Below, piece by piece: positions 27,044 through 35,965 of a DNA stretch of 46,946 nucleotides (within the stretch, counting starts at the first letter, position 1; every line of letters begins with the position of its first letter). Below the pieces are notes generated by a model that saw only the letters and a program-made list of their open reading frames with translations, was not told the origin of the DNA and did not search any database. Source of the stretch: Meridianimarinicoccus roseus (GTDB lineage Bacteria > Pseudomonadota > Alphaproteobacteria > Rhodobacterales > Rhodobacteraceae). Both the position numbers and the translations under genes were made by a program. The stretch covers positions 1 to 46,946 of the forward strand of contig NZ_QGKU01000041.1 of the NCBI RefSeq assembly GCF_003172915.1. Reading direction: 5' to 3'.

Positions 27044-28786
27044 ATGTCATTCAAACCAGCCCAATGGCCCCGCAAGCTGCGGTCCCAGGAATGGTACGGC
27101 GGCAGCACCAAGGACGTGATCTATCACCGCGGCTGGATGAAAAACCAGGGCTACCCGGACGACCTGTTCGACGGACGGCCGGTGATCGGCATCCTGAACA
27201 CGTGGTCCGACATGACCCCCTGCAACGGCCACCTGCGCGAACTGGCCGAAAAGGTGAAGGCAGGGATCTGGGAGTCGGGCGGTTTCCCGATGGAAGTGCC
27301 GGTCTTCTCGGCCTCAGAAAACACGTTCCGCCCCACCGCGATGATGTTCCGCAATCTTGCGGCACTGAGCATCGAGGAGCAGATCCGGGGTCAGCCGATG
27401 GATGGCTGCGTGCTCATGGTCGGCTGTGACAAGACCACGCCTAGCCTGCTGATGGCTGCCGCCTCCTGCGATCTGCCGTCGATCATCGTGACCGGCGGGC
27501 CTATGCTGAACGGCTGGTTCCAGGGTGAACGCGTCGGCGCGGGCACGCATCTTTGGCGTTTCTCCGAAGCGGTCAAGGCCGGCGAGATGACCCAGGAGCA
27601 GTTCCTTGGCGCCGAATCTGCCGTTACTCGGTCGACCGGCACCTGCAACACCATGGGGACGGCTTCGTCGATGGCCAGCATGTCCGAGGCGTTGGGAATG
27701 GCGCTGTCCGGCAATGCGGCCATCCCTGCTGTCGATGCGCGCCGACGGACCATGGCACAACTTTCGGGGCGGCGGATCGTGCAGATGGTCAAGGACGACC
27801 TGAAACCGTCCGACATCCTGACCCGCGCAGCGTTCGAGAACGCCATCCGCTGCAACGGCGCCGTTGGCGGCTCCACCAATACGGTGGTGCACATGCTGGC
27901 GATCGCGGGTCGCGTCGGCATCGACCTGACGCTGGACGACTGGGACCGGTGCGGGCGCGACATCCCGACGATCCTGAACCTGCAGCCATCGGGCAAATAC
28001 CTGATGGAAGAGTTCTTTTATGCCGGGGGCCTGCCCGTGGTGCTGAGACGCCTCGGTGAGGCCGACAAGCTGCACAGGGACGCGCTGACCGTCTCGGGCG
28101 AAACGATCTGGAACGAGGTCCGTGAAGCGCAGAACTGGAACGAGGACGTGATCCGCCCGCTTGACCGGCCGCTGACGGAAAAGGGTGGCATCGCGGTGCT
28201 TAAGGGTAACCTGGCGCCCAAGGGCGCGATCCTTAAACCCTCTGCCGCCTCGCCGACGCTGTTGCGGCACAGGGGGCGCGCCGTGGTGTTCGAAAACATC
28301 GACGACTACAAGTCGAAGATCAACGATGACACGCTCGACATCGACGAGACCTGCATCATGGTGCTCAAGAACTGCGGGCCCAAAGGTTACCCCGGCATGG
28401 CCGAGGTCGGGAACATGGGTCTTCCTCCCAAGGTTCTGAAGAAAGGCATCACCGACATGATCCGGATCTCTGATGCACGCATGTCGGGCACCGCTTATGG
28501 TACCGTGATCCTGCACACCTCGCCCGAGGCGGCAGCGGGCGGCCCGCTGGCGGTCGTCAGAACCGGCGACATGATCGAAGTGGACGTGGATGCCCGGCGT
28601 CTGCACCTCGACATTTCCGACGCTGAACTGGCCGGGCGTCTTGCCCGATGGGCACCCGCCCACGATCGCCCGGACAGCGGCTATGCGTGGCTGCATCAGC
28701 AGCATGTCGAGGGGGCCGACACGGGCGCGGACCTCGATTTCCTCAAAGGATGCCGGGGTGCCCCGGTCGGAAAGGACAGTCACTGA
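27044..28786 (+). CDS. IlvD/EDD-family sugar-acid dehydratase (L-arabinonate type)
   Basis: The 580-residue enzyme belongs to the IlvD/Edd family, with the three cluster cysteines in MTPCNGH (Cys60), VGCDKTTP (Cys128) and GTCNTMG (Cys201). The opening LRSQEWYGGSTKDVIYHRGW is typical of pentonate dehydratases (L-arabinonate, D-xylonate). It removes water from the sugar acid to give 2-keto-3-deoxypentonate. It follows the importer after a 3-base gap and overlaps the dehydrogenase by one base (TGATG). Arabinonate is favoured over xylonate because of the KDA dehydratase-like neighbour, but both remain possible. Confidence 0.88.
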   Translation: MSFKPAQWPRKLRSQEWYGGSTKDVIYHRGWMKNQGYPDDLFDGRPVIGILNTWSDMTPCNGHLRELAEKVKAGIWESGGFPMEVPVFSASENTFRPTAMMFRNLAALSIEEQIRGQPMDGCVLMVGCDKTTPSLLMAAASCDLPSIIVTGGPMLNGWFQGERVGAGTHLWRFSEAVKAGEMTQEQFLGAESAVTRSTGTCNTMGTASSMASMSEALGMALSGNAAIPAVDARRRTMAQLSGRRIVQMVKDDLKPSDILTRAAFENAIRCNGAVGGSTNTVVHMLAIAGRVGIDLTLDDWDRCGRDIPTILNLQPSGKYLMEEFFYAGGLPVVLRRLGEADKLHRDALTVSGETIWNEVREAQNWNEDVIRPLDRPLTEKGGIAVLKGNLAPKGAILKPSAASPTLLRHRGRAVVFENIDDYKSKINDDTLDIDETCIMVLKNCGPKGYPGMAEVGNMGLPPKVLKKGITDMIRISDARMSGTAYGTVILHTSPEAAAGGPLAVVRTGDMIEVDVDARRLHLDISDAELAGRLARWAPAHDRPDSGYAWLHQQHVEGADTGADLDFLKGCRGAPVGKDSH

Positions 28787-29709
28787 TGAAGATCGCACTT
28801 GTCGGGATCGGGAAGATCGCAGTGGATCAGCACGTTCCGGCCATTGCAGGCAGCACGGACTGGGACCTTGCGGCGACCGTCAGTCGCCATGGCAAGGTCG
28901 ACGGCATCGAGGCGTTCACCGACCTTGGCGCGATGCTGGACGCACGATCGGACATCCGCGTGGTGTCGCTGTGCCTGCCGCCGGTTCCAAGATTCGACTA
29001 CGCGATGCAGGCGTTGAAGGCAGGGCGGCACGTGATGCTGGAAAAGCCACCCGGCGCAACCATCGCCGAATGTCACGCGCTGGAGGCCGCCGCGCGTCGG
29101 GCTGGCCTTTCGATCTATGCCACCTGGCATTCCCGCCATGCCGACATGGTGGCCGCCGCGAAAGAGTGGCTGGCAGGCACCGCGCTGCGGGCGCTGACCG
29201 TGACCTGGAAGGAAGACGTGCGCCGCTGGCACCCCGGCCAGGCCTGGATCTGGGAACCGGGCGGGCTGGGCGTTTTCGATCCCGGCATCAACGCCCTGTC
29301 CATCGTGACCGAGATCCTGCCGGACGACATTCACGTGTCAGAGGCGGAACTCGACATTCCCGAGAATTGCCAGACCCCGATCGGCGCGCGGATCGCCTTT
29401 CACCATCCCGGCGGCGCGCGCATCGGCGCCGTGTTCGACTGGCGTCAAGACGGAGACCAGACATGGGAGATCGAAGCGCAGACAGATGTCGGCACGCTCA
29501 GGCTATGCGAAGGGGGCGCGGTCATGGAGGTTGACGGTATCCGCACCGGAGACGCTGCGCCGCTTGATGGGGAATACCCGCGTCTCTATGCCCGGATGGC
29601 GCAGCTTGTCCGAAAGGGCGAGATCGACATGGACCTGCGCCCGATGACGCTTGCCACCGATGCGCTTGCGCTTGGCCGCCGCATCCCCACGGACACGTTT
29701 CACGACTGA
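28786..29709 (+). CDS. aldose 1-dehydrogenase, Gfo/Idh/MocA family (L-arabinose/D-galactose type)
   Basis: The 307-residue oxidoreductase has an N-terminal Rossmann motif (IALVGIGKIAVDQHVPAI), the EKPPGATI motif near residue 85 that carries the conserved Lys, and the WEPGGLGVFDPGINALSI stretch near 155 seen in L-arabinose and D-galactose 1-dehydrogenases. It oxidises the aldose to its lactone with NAD(P). It is coupled to the dehydratase. Specificity between arabinose and galactose cannot be read; the following genes favour the pentose. Confidence 0.87.
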   Translation: MKIALVGIGKIAVDQHVPAIAGSTDWDLAATVSRHGKVDGIEAFTDLGAMLDARSDIRVVSLCLPPVPRFDYAMQALKAGRHVMLEKPPGATIAECHALEAAARRAGLSIYATWHSRHADMVAAAKEWLAGTALRALTVTWKEDVRRWHPGQAWIWEPGGLGVFDPGINALSIVTEILPDDIHVSEAELDIPENCQTPIGARIAFHHPGGARIGAVFDWRQDGDQTWEIEAQTDVGTLRLCEGGAVMEVDGIRTGDAAPLDGEYPRLYARMAQLVRKGEIDMDLRPMTLATDALALGRRIPTDTFHD

Positions 29710-29753
29710 AGCCCCGCACCTGCCGGACTGCAAGAAACCTTGAAAGACAGACC

Positions 29754-30671
29754 ATGAAACATCCGTTGACCGGCATTCTGCCCGTGGCCCCGACACCGTT
29801 TCACGAGGATGGGTCCCTCGATACCGAAGGCATGACACGCGTGCTGGACTGCATGATCGACCAAGGCGTCGATGCGATCTGCGTCCTTGCGAACTATTCC
29901 GAACAGTTTGTCTTGTCGGACGCGGAGCGCGCCACCCTCACCCGGCTTTCGCTGGAGCATGTCGCGGGACGTGTGCCCGTGATCGTCACCGTCAGCCATT
30001 TCAGCACCCGGATCGTGATGGAACGTGCCCGCGAGGCCGAGGCGATGGGGGCTGCGATGCTGATGATGATGCCGCCCTATCACGGCGTCGGCCTGGCTCC
30101 CGCCGAAGCGGGCGTTTTCGAGCACTTCGCCGAAGTGTCGGGCGTCGTGTCGATCCCGATCATGGTGCAGGACGCGCCGCTGTCCGGTGTTTCGCTGTCG
30201 GTGCCGCTGCTGGCGAGGATGGCGCAGGAGATCGAGAATGTAAGCTATTTCAAGATCGAAACGCCCTTCGCCGCGGACAAACTGGCGGCCCTGATCGAAA
30301 CGGGGGGCGATCATGTCATCGGGCCATTCGACGGCGAAGAAGCGGCGACCTTGCTGGCGGATCTGGATGCGGGCTGCACCGGCACAATGACCTCAGCCCT
30401 GCAACCCGAACGGATCGGGCCGATCGTGAACAGCTACCTCGCGGGCGACATCGACGCGGCACTGGCGCGATGGCGCGACTGCCTGCCACTGATCAACCAC
30501 GAGAACCGTCAATGCGGTCTGCGGGCCGCCAAGGTGGTGATGCAGGTCGGCGGGGTGATCGCGTCGGATCATGTGCGCCACCCCCTCAAACCGATGTCGG
30601 GGCGCACCCGCAAGCGACTGCTGCACCTGGCTGCCGAACACGACCTGATCGCGTTGCGCTGGGGCAAATGA
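29754..30671 (+). CDS. L-2-keto-3-deoxyarabonate dehydratase-like enzyme (DHDPS superfamily)
   Basis: The 305-residue protein is a DapA-superfamily TIM barrel with Schiff-base Lys167 in VSYFKIETPF. PVAPTPFHEDGSLD at the N-terminus and VLANYSEQFVLSDAER near residue 45 fit the KDA dehydratase subgroup. It would convert 2-keto-3-deoxy-L-arabonate to alpha-ketoglutarate semialdehyde. Its place between dehydrogenase and aldehyde dehydrogenase supports this. An aldolase role is the main alternative. Confidence 0.85.
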   Translation: MKHPLTGILPVAPTPFHEDGSLDTEGMTRVLDCMIDQGVDAICVLANYSEQFVLSDAERATLTRLSLEHVAGRVPVIVTVSHFSTRIVMERAREAEAMGAAMLMMMPPYHGVGLAPAEAGVFEHFAEVSGVVSIPIMVQDAPLSGVSLSVPLLARMAQEIENVSYFKIETPFAADKLAALIETGGDHVIGPFDGEEAATLLADLDAGCTGTMTSALQPERIGPIVNSYLAGDIDAALARWRDCLPLINHENRQCGLRAAKVVMQVGGVIASDHVRHPLKPMSGRTRKRLLHLAAEHDLIALRWGK

Positions 30672-30683
30672 AGGAGAGGTCCA

Positions 30684-32201
30684 ATGGGCTATGAACCGAA
30701 TGGCAAACACCTGATCGCCGGCGAATGGGTGTCCGGCCGGACGACCTTCAGGTCTCAGCCCGTGACCGGGGAAGGCACGGGTTTTTGCGAAGGCGGACCC
30801 GACGAGGTGGATCGCGCGGCGCGCGCCGCCGAAGACGCTTTCGCCGCCTACGGATGGACTGGTCGCGCGACGCGCGCCACCTTCCTTGAAACCATTGCGG
30901 AAGAGATCGACGCGCGGGGGGACGACATCACGCGGCTGGGTTCCTCGGAAACCGGCCTGCCCGAGGCCAGGCTCCAGGCAGAGCGGGGGCGCACGGTCGG
31001 TCAGCTGCGCCTTTTCGCGGACCATATCCGCGACGGCGCATATCTTGACCGTCGCCACGACGCGGCAATGCCAGACCGTCAGCCCCTGCCCCGGCCCGAT
31101 CTGAAGATGGTGCAGCGTCCCGTCGGGCCGGTAGCAGTGTTCGGCGCGTCCAACTTCCCCCTGGCGTTTTCGACGGCTGGGGGCGACACGGCCTCCGCGC
31201 TGGCAGCGGGCTGCCCGGTCATCGTCAAGGGGCACCCGGCACACCCGGCCACCGGCGAAATCGTGGCCGATGCGATCTCGGCGGCGATTGCGCGCTGCGG
31301 AATGCCGCCGGGCACGTTCTCATTGGTCCAAGGCACCGGCCATGACCTCGGCGGTGCGCTTGTACGGCATCCGCTGATCACTGCGGTCGGATTCACCGGC
31401 TCGCTCGGGGCCGGCCGCGCGCTGTTCGATCTGTGCGCCGCGCGGCCGGTTCCGATCCCGTTCTTCGGTGAACTCGGATCGGTCAACCCGGTCTTCGTGA
31501 TGCCCGCTGCGCTGGCCCGGCGCGGGGCGGATCTTGGTGCGGGCTGGGCCGGGTCGCTGACAATGGGGGTTGGCCAGTTCTGCACCAACCCGGGCATCGT
31601 CGTCGCGCCTGAGGGACCGGGGCTCGACGCCTTCGAGAAAGCCGCGGTCGATGCATTGATGCCCTTGGAGGCCTGCGCAATGCTGACAGACGGGATTGCG
31701 GCAGCATTTCGGCACGGCGCGGCCGAGGTCGGTTCGGTGAAGGGCGTTCAGGACCTGCTTGGCCGCAGCAGCGCACACCGCAATGCCGCACCGGCCCTTT
31801 ACAAGGTCGATGCCGAAACTTGGCTGGCCAATGACGTGCTGGCCGAAGAGGTGTTCGGCCCCCTCGGCATTCTTGTGGTAGCCAGCGGCCCGGACCACAT
31901 GCTGCATGTTGCGCGCAGCTTGCAGGGCCAACTGACGGCGACCTTGCAGATGGACGATGCCGACACAGACATCGCGCGTCCCTTCGTCCCGGTGCTTGAA
32001 CGCAAGGCCGGGCGGATCCTTGTAAACGGCTTTCCCACGGGCGTCGAAGTGGCCGATGCCATGGTCCATGGCGGGCCATACCCGGCATCGACGAATTTCG
32101 GCGCAACCTCTGTCGGCACGCTGGCGATCCGTCGCTTTCTTCGGCCGGTCTGCTATCAGAACGTGGCAAGCCCGCTGCTGCCGGACGATCTCAGGCCATA
32201 G
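30684..32201 (+). CDS. alpha-ketoglutarate semialdehyde dehydrogenase
   Basis: This 505-residue aldehyde dehydrogenase has Asn157 (GASNFPLAF), Glu263 (FFGELGSVNP) and catalytic Cys300 (GVGQFCTNPG). The FFGELGSVNP and GQFCTNPG patterns are those of KGSA dehydrogenases. It oxidises alpha-ketoglutarate semialdehyde to 2-oxoglutarate, the last step of the pathway. It is the last intact gene of the operon; beyond it the DNA decays into pseudogenes. Confidence 0.9.
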   Translation: MGYEPNGKHLIAGEWVSGRTTFRSQPVTGEGTGFCEGGPDEVDRAARAAEDAFAAYGWTGRATRATFLETIAEEIDARGDDITRLGSSETGLPEARLQAERGRTVGQLRLFADHIRDGAYLDRRHDAAMPDRQPLPRPDLKMVQRPVGPVAVFGASNFPLAFSTAGGDTASALAAGCPVIVKGHPAHPATGEIVADAISAAIARCGMPPGTFSLVQGTGHDLGGALVRHPLITAVGFTGSLGAGRALFDLCAARPVPIPFFGELGSVNPVFVMPAALARRGADLGAGWAGSLTMGVGQFCTNPGIVVAPEGPGLDAFEKAAVDALMPLEACAMLTDGIAAAFRHGAAEVGSVKGVQDLLGRSSAHRNAAPALYKVDAETWLANDVLAEEVFGPLGILVVASGPDHMLHVARSLQGQLTATLQMDDADTDIARPFVPVLERKAGRILVNGFPTGVEVADAMVHGGPYPASTNFGATSVGTLAIRRFLRPVCYQNVASPLLPDDLRP

Positions 32202-32379
32202 AACGGCCGGATTGATACGTCACATCGGTGACCTTGGCGGATGCGCCCGCGCGGGACATACTGTGGACCCGATGGTCCGGCAGATGATCCACGGCGCCAA
32301 CAGCCGGGCTGGGGGGCCAGATGCCAGAATTGCGCGCTCACCGCCGCACCCTTGAAGTCGCGGTGGCCGGTAGCGCACC

Positions 32380-33183
32380 GCTGAAAGATGCGCGCGACTC
32401 GCCTGCATCCGCGTCGCGTTGACGTGCCGGATCGCGGCATGGTCCTGTTCCAGCGTCGCCGGGTTCCCTTCTTCCTCGAGCTAAGTTGCTCTGTCAGGCT
32501 GCGTCGGTATGGTCCCAGCGGGAGGCGCCGAGGGGCGAGGTCCCTGTGTCCCCCAACTGCGAGCTCGGGCACAGGCCTGGATGACACCAGAGGCGTTCCC
32601 CTTGGCCATAGTTCAGCGTGGCATTGTCGGTCACGCGCACGGCTCCGGATTCGAAGAAGCCCAAGTCCATTTGCCGACTGAACGGGATGTCGAGCCCTTA
32701 GGTCCACCCCATCGCCCCTGTGGCGACGTTGGGGTGGCCATGAACGTTCCAGCCCGGCGTCAGCAACCGAACGTACCGCGACATGCGCACCGGATCGCCG
32801 TTCACGGCTGTCCGAACGCCCGCGCCCTTGACCATGAAACGAGTGCTACGAATGGCGGTTCGCGGCGGCGTTCTCAAACGTCGGAAGGGACTCGATCACG
32901 CACCACAGCTTTGGTGTGATGTGGGCCCACACGCCACGGCCGGGATCGGCACCTTCGATGGCGCGCCACTCCCCGGCCCAGTCCACCAATAGCAGCTTAT
33001 CGGACCGTTCGGCCATCGGCAGCAGGACCGCCCTTTTCAAGCCATGGGGCTGCGCCTTGAGCTTTGGGAATTCCGGCATCAGGTCACCGCTCTGGGTCCA
33101 GAGCGGGTTCACATGTTCTGCGCGAACCAGTCACAAAGCGCGCGCAGGCCCGGCAAATCCTCGGGTTGCATGGCATGGTCCAC
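32380..33183 (-). pseudogene. decayed gentisate 1,2-dioxygenase gene
   Basis: Read on the minus strand, pieces in different frames line up in order with gentisate dioxygenase. LPGLRALCDWFAQNM is followed by a TGA/frameshift near 33110. Then come NPLWTQSGDLMPEFP and ITPKLWCVIESLP, a frameshift near 32846, TPGWNVHGHPN (cupin motif), an in-frame stop near 32700 before GLDIPF, then GFFESGAVRV, GERLWCHPGL and finally LEQDHAAIRHVN. A GTG near 33183 with AAGGAGG upstream marks the old start. The C-terminal cupin is not recognisable. The enzyme would have opened the gentisate ring, but the gene cannot make it now. Confidence 0.75.
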
Positions 33184-33399
33184 GGTCTTTCCTCCTTGTG
33201 TCGGGGTCAGGAGGCGTCGGACCCTGGCCGAACGCGGGGAGCGCGTCGAGATGCGCCCGGTGGCGGGCCAAGCGTCGGGCACAGTGGCGCAGCAGCGGTT
33301 GTTCCACACCTGCGCGTCAAGGCACAGATCGGCTCGGCCCGGCGTGTTGCGGTAGCAGAGGCGCCCGACGCCGCAGCCGTCCGCAAGCGCGGTTCTCAG

Positions 33400-33840
33400 C
33401 GCGCTCAAGGTGAGGCCGACCCACTCGGTGAACCATGGCAGTCAATCGGCCGATTGATTCTTCAGAACCGGATGAAGGCGGCCGGACACGCGCTGACGTC
33501 TGTGCAGTCCGCTGCGAAGGTCGCCATCCATGCAAATCCCGTGATCAACCATGCCAGCCTAGCAGAGCTTATCCCCCATGACCGCGCCACCTTCGGCGGG
33601 GTGATCGAACGGCTAGGGGCGAAGGGCTAAAACCCGCCCGCGCGACCACCCTGTCCGGCAATTGTCGCTCAAGCCGATGGGTAAGAAACACTGCTCGACG
33701 ACACGAGACCCGCGGTCCGCGCGATGCAACACGACATGCCTACCGGTCTCACAGCGAAGGGTCGTTGGGAATTCCTGCGGCTCGCCAAGAAGGCTGCCAA
33801 TTGCGGAAACGATCTTGGCCGACCGTCAGCGATGACCCGG
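33400..33840 (+). pseudogene. decayed MarR-family regulator gene
   Basis: One plus-strand frame reads IGRLILQNRM, HALTSVQSAAKVAI, LAELIPHDRATFGGVIERLG, then a TAA at 33628, then IVAQADG, a second TAA at 33682, and ETLLDDTRPAVRAMQHDM with WEFLRLAKKAA. This is the MarR order (HTH, wing, dimerisation helix) with two in-frame stops and no clear start. It is divergent from the dead dioxygenase gene and was probably its regulator. Confidence 0.7.
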
Positions 33841-34156
33841 AAGCCGCAGAGCGATCACCGCCAGTGTGCTTGAAGCCTTGACCGGGGATGTGCCCGAGTT
33901 CGATCATTCGCGGACAGTTCGCTCTAGCGGACGAGGCGAAACCCGGGTTCTGTGAAGTCTTTTGGTCTTGCGCCCCGGTGAACCGCCACATCTTCGCGAA
34001 CCGGGCTGGCACATGACCGGCCAACTGCCTTCTACACGCACGCACCTGCGATACGAGAACCTGCCAGAATGTTCTGTCAGCTGCTCGCCCCGAGCCGCGT
34101 CCGATCGGTAGCCGCACAAGAAATTTCAGCGCCGGAGGGCCGACGGCGTGCCGCGC
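33841..34156. other. intergenic stretch without recognisable gene
   Basis: About 300 bases between the decayed MarR gene and the end of the SDR gene. Open frames on the minus strand have no family pattern I recognise, and no clear hairpin, tRNA or repeat is visible. It is probably more degraded DNA of the same former gentisate locus or an old insertion. Confidence 0.4.
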
Positions 34157-34936
34157 CTAGGACATGATCAGTCCGCCATCCACATTGATCGTCTGCCCGG
34201 TGATGTAAGCGGCGTCGTCACTGGCGAGAAAAGCGACCAGCCCGGCAACATCTCGGCCCTGCCCCGCGCGCTTCATCGGTATGTTCTGCACCCAGTCACG
34301 CATCAATTCGCCCGGGCCATAGTCGCCCAGCATCTTGCCCCACACCCGGTCATTGTAGTCCCACATGTCGGTTTCGATGATGCCGGGGCAGATCGCATTG
34401 ACCGTTATGGCATCGAGCGCGACTTCCTTTGCAAGGCTTTGCGTGACGCCCATCACCCCGAATTTGGACGCGGCATAGTGCGGGGTATAGATGAACCCTT
34501 CGCGGGCCTGGCCCGAAGCGGTATTGATCAGCCGCCCGCCCCTGCCTTGGGCTCTCATGTGCCGGATCGCCGTCTGGCAGCACAAGAACACGCCCTTGGT
34601 GTTGACAGCAAGCGTTGCGTCCCATTCCGCTTCGGTCAGGTCTTCGACCTTTGAGATCGTGATTATGCCGGCATTCTGAACGGATACATCGATCTGCCCG
34701 AATGTTCCTGCCGCGAAATCGTAAAGCGCCTCGACTTGCGGCTTCGAGGAAACGTCGCAGCGAAATCCACGGACGCGCCCGGCATCGCCAAGCTTGGCGG
34801 CAGTGTCTTCCACATCCGCATCGATCGAACCGATAACAAGGTTCGCTCCCTCGTCCACGAACCTTCGGGCCAGAGCCAGGCCGATCCCTTTGTTGCCGCC
34901 CGTCACGACAACGGTCTTCCCCTCAAACCTGTGCAT
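34157..34936 (-). CDS. short-chain dehydrogenase/reductase, likely polyol dehydrogenase
   Basis: This 259-residue classical SDR has the NAD(P) motif TGGNKGIG at 12-19, NAG at 88-90 and the catalytic Ser141, Tyr154 (YAASK) and Lys158. ICPGIIETDM and TGQTINVDGG complete the pattern. ATG 34936 overlaps the end of the SorC gene by 14 bases and has AGGAGGGGGA before it. The gene is the second in a SorC-SDR transcript. It probably interconverts a polyol and a ketose in the pathway of this cluster. Confidence 0.87.
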   Translation of the reverse strand: MHRFEGKTVVVTGGNKGIGLALARRFVDEGANLVIGSIDADVEDTAAKLGDAGRVRGFRCDVSSKPQVEALYDFAAGTFGQIDVSVQNAGIITISKVEDLTEAEWDATLAVNTKGVFLCCQTAIRHMRAQGRGGRLINTASGQAREGFIYTPHYAASKFGVMGVTQSLAKEVALDAITVNAICPGIIETDMWDYNDRVWGKMLGDYGPGELMRDWVQNIPMKRAGQGRDVAGLVAFLASDDAAYITGQTINVDGGLIMS

Positions 34937-35921
34937 CCTGTTCCCCCTCCTTCGACGCATCGGGCGGGTTGTCCGCCACCAGCCGCTCGGCCGTGAACTT
35001 GTCGGTGATCAGCACGTTGATCGCGCCGGTCCTGAGTGCGCCCCGGATCGCCTGCGTTTTTGACCGGCCGCCGGCCAGCGCGATAACGCGATCCACGTTT
35101 TCAAGACTTTCCAGCGACATGCCGATGACCCGGTCATCGAGCGGCGTCTTGACTGTCGCGCCATCGGCATCGAAAAAGCGCAGGCTCATGTCGCCGACGC
35201 CGCCTGCCTCGGCGATATCGGCCAACTCGCGGGACGAGAACACGTTGCCGCTACGGGCCAGCATGCTGGACGGTTCCATCGCGCCGATCCCTACGATGGC
35301 GAGTGTGATCTTTCCAAAAAGGTCCATCGTTTCGCGGACATAAGCATCGCTCAGCAACACCAGCTTGGCTTCACGCGATTGCGCCACGCCCGGCGCGCTG
35401 AGCAGATGCGCCTCGGCCCCGGTCAACCGGGCAAGCCGGGTGGTCAACTGGTTGGCGTGGATCTGCACGGTCGGATCGCCCATGCCGCCCAGCGTCTGAA
35501 CCACGTGCTTCGCCCGCCCGCCCTTCATCGGGTGGATGTTGTCCACCATGCGCAGGATGGTTTCGGACCAACTCGACACGCCGATGATCTCGGCCGGTTG
35601 CAGGGTCGCCTCGAGGAAATGCGCGGCGGCCTCCCCGATGCGTGCCATGATTGCGCCATCCCGGTCCTCGGAACATTCCACGACGATGACCTCGACGATG
35701 CCGAACGCGTCCCGGATGGCGGTTTCGAGATCGGCATAGGTTCCAGATGGCGAGACGACCGTGGTTCGCACGATCTCTTCTTCGACGGCCTTCTTCAGCA
35801 TCCGCGATACTGTGGCCTGCGACATCCGAAGGTGCCGGGCGATATCCGCCTGACGCGCACCTTCGATATGATACATCTGCGCGACGCGCGCGATGAGCCT
35901 CAGTTCATTCAGGCGAGACAT
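34923..35921 (-). CDS. SorC-family sugar-responsive transcriptional regulator
   Basis: The 332-residue protein has an N-terminal HTH (ARQADIARHLRMSQATVSRM near residues 22-41) and a SorC sugar-phosphate-binding domain (IIGVSSWSETILRMVD near 110, LAIVGIGAMEPSSML near 210, VIALAGGRSKTQAIRGAL near 285). SorC proteins usually bind a phosphorylated sugar, which here would be the product of the adjacent FGGY kinase. It lies 43 bases from the kinase gene on the same strand, with an inverted repeat in between. Confidence 0.92.
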   Translation of the reverse strand: MSRLNELRLIARVAQMYHIEGARQADIARHLRMSQATVSRMLKKAVEEEIVRTTVVSPSGTYADLETAIRDAFGIVEVIVVECSEDRDGAIMARIGEAAAHFLEATLQPAEIIGVSSWSETILRMVDNIHPMKGGRAKHVVQTLGGMGDPTVQIHANQLTTRLARLTGAEAHLLSAPGVAQSREAKLVLLSDAYVRETMDLFGKITLAIVGIGAMEPSSMLARSGNVFSSRELADIAEAGGVGDMSLRFFDADGATVKTPLDDRVIGMSLESLENVDRVIALAGGRSKTQAIRGALRTGAINVLITDKFTAERLVADNPPDASKEGEQDAQV

Positions 35922-35949
35922 ACAGGATGGTCACTCTGTGCGGATCCAT

Positions 35950-35965
35950 GTGAATTTTTATTCAC
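35950..35965. promoter_or_regulatory. putative SorC operator, GTGAAT-TTTT-ATTCAC
   Basis: A perfect 6-base inverted repeat with a 4-base spacer lies just upstream of the SorC gene and touches the kinase stop codon. The arm ATTCAC recurs twice in the divergent promoter at 39250 and 39337. Autoregulation by SorC is inferred. Confidence 0.55.

Noticed and set aside
32156-32707. Possible 183-codon gene on the minus strand after the arabinose operon
   Set aside because: Translation in neighbouring frames gives ordered gentisate dioxygenase fragments, so this open frame is an accident of the pseudogene.
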